Positions 61,201-64,000 of a stretch of 64,000 nucleotides of DNA are shown here, piece after piece. The first letter of the stretch is position 1. Every line of letters begins with the position of its first letter. The notes under the pieces were generated by a model that worked only from the letters and a program-made list of their open reading frames with translations, made no database searches and had not been told where the DNA came from. The DNA comes from Cricetomys ansorgei (lineage: Eukaryota; Chordata; Mammalia; Rodentia; Nesomyidae), in the NCBI GenBank assembly GCA_026225945.1, contig JAMJFZ010002594.1, forward strand, positions 558,001-622,000, written 5' to 3'. Both the position numbers and the translations under genes were made by a program.

Positions 61201-62892
61201 AGGAAAGCTTTATTGGGCCACAGCATTCCATTATGTGTCTGCGGCTGCTCCCCGCTAAGCAAGAGAGCAGAAAGCCTTAAAGATTGACTCTGCAGCCCTT
61301 CACAGAAAATACACAGGTCTGAGTCCTCCAGCACAGGGAACCCTGGATGCTGATATTCCAACTCGTACACAACGTGGGAACAGAGGGACCCTTGGCCATA
61401 GGTAAAAGTCAACGTTACTAATAATCTGACTTGAAAGGCTGAGCCCAGCACCACGCGGATACCATGGCTTTCCTCTCAGCTGAGACCCCACGGCAGTACT
61501 TCCGAACCAGGTTCCTCGTGCACATCTTCCTGAGCAGATCCGAAGCCTGTGTGGAGAACACACTTCTTTCCCCCCTGCCTTGGGCGACCCACGTGGCAGC
61601 CTTTAAGACAGGGATGGAGGTATGATTTTAAGTGAGACACCAGCATCTTACGGTCAAGGCAGCTGGCCTTCTGGTGCCCTCCAGCGGCTCAGCACCACTG
61701 AACTAGTTGTCGCTGACTCGGGTGTGATTAGACTCACTAAAGGGGGAGTCTCTTGCAGTGGTACTGCCACTCTACATTCTAGAACATTCTTTGCAGATCA
61801 CATGGCAGTCACTTAGCTTCAAGACTGCTCCATCACGGATGGAAATTATTCAGAGTACTCTGTCTTGGGCATAGTGTACCACTGAAATCTCAGTGCTTGG
61901 GATGCTGGCACAAGAAGGTTACAAGTTCAAGGCCAGCCCCACTGATGAATTCCAAGGCATTCCATTTTTCCTGAGACACTTTTGCAAAGACTTTGAAAAG
62001 CAGCCTTGTTGAGCCAAAGGAAAACAGACACACTCAAAGGAAAGCTCTCAGGGCTCACGGCGCCTGCAACATCCCCGCTTAGACTTGCATTTTCCAAGAT
62101 GCCGGGAGGCTTCAGCCAGCTCTTGTCCAGCACACTCTTTGGCACGTGGTAGCGAAGATTCAAGATGTAATTCTTCCTCACGAGCACCACAAATTCCTCG
62201 TTGTCAGGACAAAGGGGTTTGTCACGGTTGATGAAGCCCTTGACGAACCTCAAGAGGAAAGTGGCAGGTGGTTTACACGGCCACGCAGGCCAGGAACCAG
62301 TAATGGGGCGCCCCACCGTGCCCCACCTGCCGGCGCATCGTGTTCTGTTCCGCCCACACCGCTTTCTGTTATAAGTCTCACAGCACTGCATAAAAGCCAG
62401 GCTCCAGCTTTCCCTAAGAGGAGGGCTGGCCACTCGGGGGTGGGCTGTCTCCACTGGGAAGGACGGTGACAGCTGGCCTCCTGATTGGCTGCAATACCCA
62501 CAGCACCTTGTCTGATCCCCATTTGTGAAGCTTGGCTCACTTAACCTGCCTGGCTCTGGAAGCCATTTGACTTTGCGGCTTCGAACTGGACTAAGGGAGA
62601 TGGACCAGCTGGGGTCCCAGCCCCACTCAGAGGCAGAGCTTCCTGTACAGACCAGAACCAAGGCTGGAGTTCAGATCCCAGCACCCACAGGAGGCAGCTC
62701 ACTCCAGCTCCAGAGAGCCTGTGCCCTACCCCCCCCCACACCCACCCAGCACACACCCCTAACCCCTGGAAAACAAGCAAGCCCTGACCGTCCTGCTGAG
62801 CCCTTACCTCCGTATGACCTGCACCGCCCACCTTCTCCTCTTGATCTCCTTCCGAGCCAGGGCGCCACGCCAGTGGGCTTCCAACCTGGTGG
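58203..62892 (-). CDS. MYO1H: MYO1H, C-terminal IQ motif and TH1 tail (5' part beyond window)
   Basis: Ten minus-strand exons join in phase to encode the last ~300 residues of a class I myosin. Seen in order: an IQ motif ([19 protein letters not shown]), the start of the tail ([34 protein letters not shown]), and TH1 segments ([66 protein letters not shown]). The TH1 domain of this family binds acidic phospholipids and links the actin motor to membranes. The choice of MYO1H over MYO1C or MYO1G rests on its position next to KCTD10 and on the [14 protein letters not shown] sequence. The motor domain lies right of base 64000. No disabling change was found, though one intron needs a GC donor. Confidence 0.93.
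58857..58956 (-). CDS. MYO1H: MYO1H penultimate exon
   Basis: The acceptor is TTTCTAAG|T, chosen by phase over a TTTACAG seven bases in; the donor is GTG|GTGAGT. It encodes [20 protein letters not shown] and [13 protein letters not shown], matching the last strands of the class I TH1 domain. Confidence 0.92.
59505..59602 (-). CDS. MYO1H: MYO1H tail exon ([12 protein letters not shown])
   Basis: Acceptor CTCTCCACAG, donor GCAG|GTAAGG. It encodes [20 protein letters not shown] and [12 protein letters not shown]. Confidence 0.94.
59727..59797 (-). CDS. MYO1H: MYO1H tail exon ([11 protein letters not shown])
   Basis: Acceptor TGTCGTTAG, donor AAAG|GTAACT. It encodes [20 protein letters not shown] and QQK. 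Confidence 0.94.
59970..60105 (-). CDS. MYO1H: MYO1H tail exon ([13 protein letters not shown])
   Basis: Acceptor GCCTTGCAG, donor AGGG|GTAAGC. It encodes [40 protein letters not shown] and YSALR. The K-YDRKG-K-R-RQL pattern is the conserved basic, lipid-binding part of TH1 domains. Confidence 0.95.
60723..60778 (-). CDS. MYO1H: MYO1H tail exon ([11 protein letters not shown])
   Basis: A 56-base exon with acceptor CTTCCCCAG and donor CAG|GTACAG. It encodes [18 protein letters not shown]. Confidence 0.93.
60891..60984 (-). CDS. MYO1H: MYO1H tail exon (SEIFRGKK)
   Basis: Acceptor GTGTTACCAG, donor CTGG|GTAAGT. It encodes [20 protein letters not shown] and [11 protein letters not shown]; the S-EIF-GKK segment is shared with MYO1C. 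Confidence 0.94.
61463..61546 (-). CDS. MYO1H: MYO1H tail exon (ASDLLRKM)
   Basis: Acceptor CTCCACACAG, donor CATG|GTATCC. Twenty-eight codons encode [20 protein letters not shown] and VSAERKAM. The donor resembles a U12-type site. Confidence 0.93.
62089..62248 (-). CDS. MYO1H: MYO1H first TH1 exon (GC splice donor)
   Basis: The acceptor is CCTCTTGAG. It encodes [20 protein letters not shown] through [20 protein letters not shown] and ILEN. Phase with the next exon and the class I pattern (..LREAS-LLR) require the exon to end at GAAAAT, which puts GCAAGT at the donor. A GT option four bases on would break frame. Confidence 0.88.
62808..62892 (-). CDS. MYO1H: MYO1H exon with IQ motif
   Basis: The acceptor is CTTTCAG and the donor GGAG|GTAAGG. 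It encodes [20 protein letters not shown] and WAVQVIR, a calmodulin-binding IQ motif at the end of the lever arm. It starts with the last two bases of a codon split with an exon outside the window. Confidence 0.92.
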
Positions 62893-64000
62893 CTGAAAGA
62901 GTCCACTGCTGGCCTTAGAAGGCGGGGACAACCATGCAGAGATACGGAGGGCTCTTCCAGAAGGAGCCCTTGGCTCAGCAAGTGTCTGCCCGTCAGAGGG
63001 CCCTGCTGGTGATGGCAGAGAGACCCGCTACTTAGAGCCCGCATGCATTGGGCAGGCGCCAGCACCTCTGCACCAGCCGGAAGTCACAGGAGGGACTGGC
63101 CTTCCATCTTTAAACATGGTGATGAGCATAGGCCCTGGTAGTTTCTCACCCAGTGCTGACTTGTTGCCACATTCAAAGGGAGATCAAACTGGGACATGAA
63201 AAATCACCTGCTGGCTTGTCGCCATGTTTTAGTGTTTTGTTTGGGGGTTTGTGTGTTTCTACTGGAGAACAGGCACTTGCTGAGCCAAGGGCTCCTTCTG
63301 GAACACATTCCAGGACTCAGAGCTCGGGAGCTGGCAGACTGCTCTGAAGACCAATTGCCCCTTTATATAAAGTTTAATTGCAACACAGTTAAATTCATTT
63401 ATGTGATACCTACATTCTGAGGCAGAGTGGCAGATTTTAGTACGTGAGTGGAGACTGCATGCCCTTCACCAGAAAGTGTGTCTTACTGATCTCCACCATA
63501 AAGGAAGAGTATGCAGCTTAGAAAAGAAACACATGCATCTCCTGGCTGACTTCCAAAAATTTTGGAGAACAAAAACGTGGCCGCAAAATACCTGTCAACT
63601 CTGCAGGTTAGTTTACCATCTGTGGACGTCACTATCGAGACAGGGAGTAAGGTCCTCACAGTTCACAGAACATGAGAAATGGGGGTGGGAGCATTGCTTG
63701 AAAATGTGATTCCAAAGGAGTTGAAGTGATATGTAAAACTTAAAGTGCTTCACTCTCAAGCATGAGGTCTTGAGTTCAAATCCCCAGTGCCCACATAAAA
63801 AGCCGACCACAAAGCCAGGCAGTGGTGGCCCACGCCTTAGTCCCAGCACTTGGGAGGCAGGCGGGTCTCTGTGAGTTTGAGGCCAGCCAGGGCTACACAG
63901 AGAAACCCTGTCTTGAAAAACAAATGAGTAGAGAGATAGACAGCAACAGACCTCTAGCTTCCACACGCACACACGGGCGTGCAAAACCTCTGTAGGGAAC
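62893..64000. other. MYO1H: MYO1H intron upstream of the IQ exon (part)
   Basis: No myosin-like exon is found on the minus strand here; a B4 SINE lies near the right edge. The previous MYO1H exon is outside the window. Confidence 0.75.
63738..63932 (+). mobile_element. B4-type (ID+B1) SINE
   Basis: TTGAGTTCAAATCCCCAGTG then AAGCCAGGCAGTGGTGGCCC and GAGGCCAGCCAGGGCTACAC. Confidence 0.88.

Noticed and set aside
62541..63065. 174-codon minus ORF around the MYO1H IQ exon
   Set aside because: It overlaps the exon in a different frame from the IQ motif (RLEAHWRG..), so it is a shadow ORF.
63738..63800. Possible tRNA gene
   Set aside because: The tRNA-like body belongs to an ID/B4 SINE joined to a B1, not to a free tRNA.

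Overview
This is nuclear DNA from a muroid rodent. The species is not resolved. B1, B2, B3-like and ID/B4-type SINEs lie throughout, together with long CA repeats and CpG-poor introns around one CpG island. The gene order UBE3B - KCTD10 - MYO1H is that of mouse chromosome 5 and human 12q24.11. The genes were found by reading exons and checking that splice sites and codon phase join up. All identifications rest on family knowledge recalled without a database search.

Layout. (1) 1 to about 36.7 kb, minus strand: UBE3B, a HECT-type E3 ubiquitin ligase. Twenty-four coding exons carry codons 1 to 974 of an expected ~1068, and every junction keeps frame. The last exon(s), with the catalytic cysteine, lie beyond base 1. 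(2) About 36.36-37.42 kb: a CpG island acting as a head-to-head promoter for UBE3B (leftward) and KCTD10 (rightward). (3) 37.07-57.65 kb, plus strand: KCTD10, a BTB/POZ adaptor for CUL3 ubiquitin ligases. Its seven exons are complete and encode 315 residues, or 316 with an alternative acceptor. Two possible poly(A) signals follow. (4) 58.2-62.9 kb, minus strand: the 3' end of MYO1H, a class I unconventional myosin. Ten exons cover the last IQ motif and the whole TH1 tail; the motor domain lies to the right of the window. MYO1H converges on KCTD10.

Two of the three genes act in ubiquitin ligation (a HECT ligase and a CUL3 adaptor) and share a promoter region, but nothing here shows that they work together. 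No prokaryotic, viral, CRISPR or new multi-gene system was seen. The most unusual items concern RNA processing. A ~58-bp minisatellite in UBE3B repeats the 3' end and 5' splice site of its own exon, so it lays out a row of decoy donors. A ~750-bp TG-rich tract sits in another UBE3B intron. MYO1H has a probable GC-AG intron and a seven-codon last exon. KCTD10 has its ATG as the last three bases of exon 1 and a NAGNAG acceptor at exon 4.
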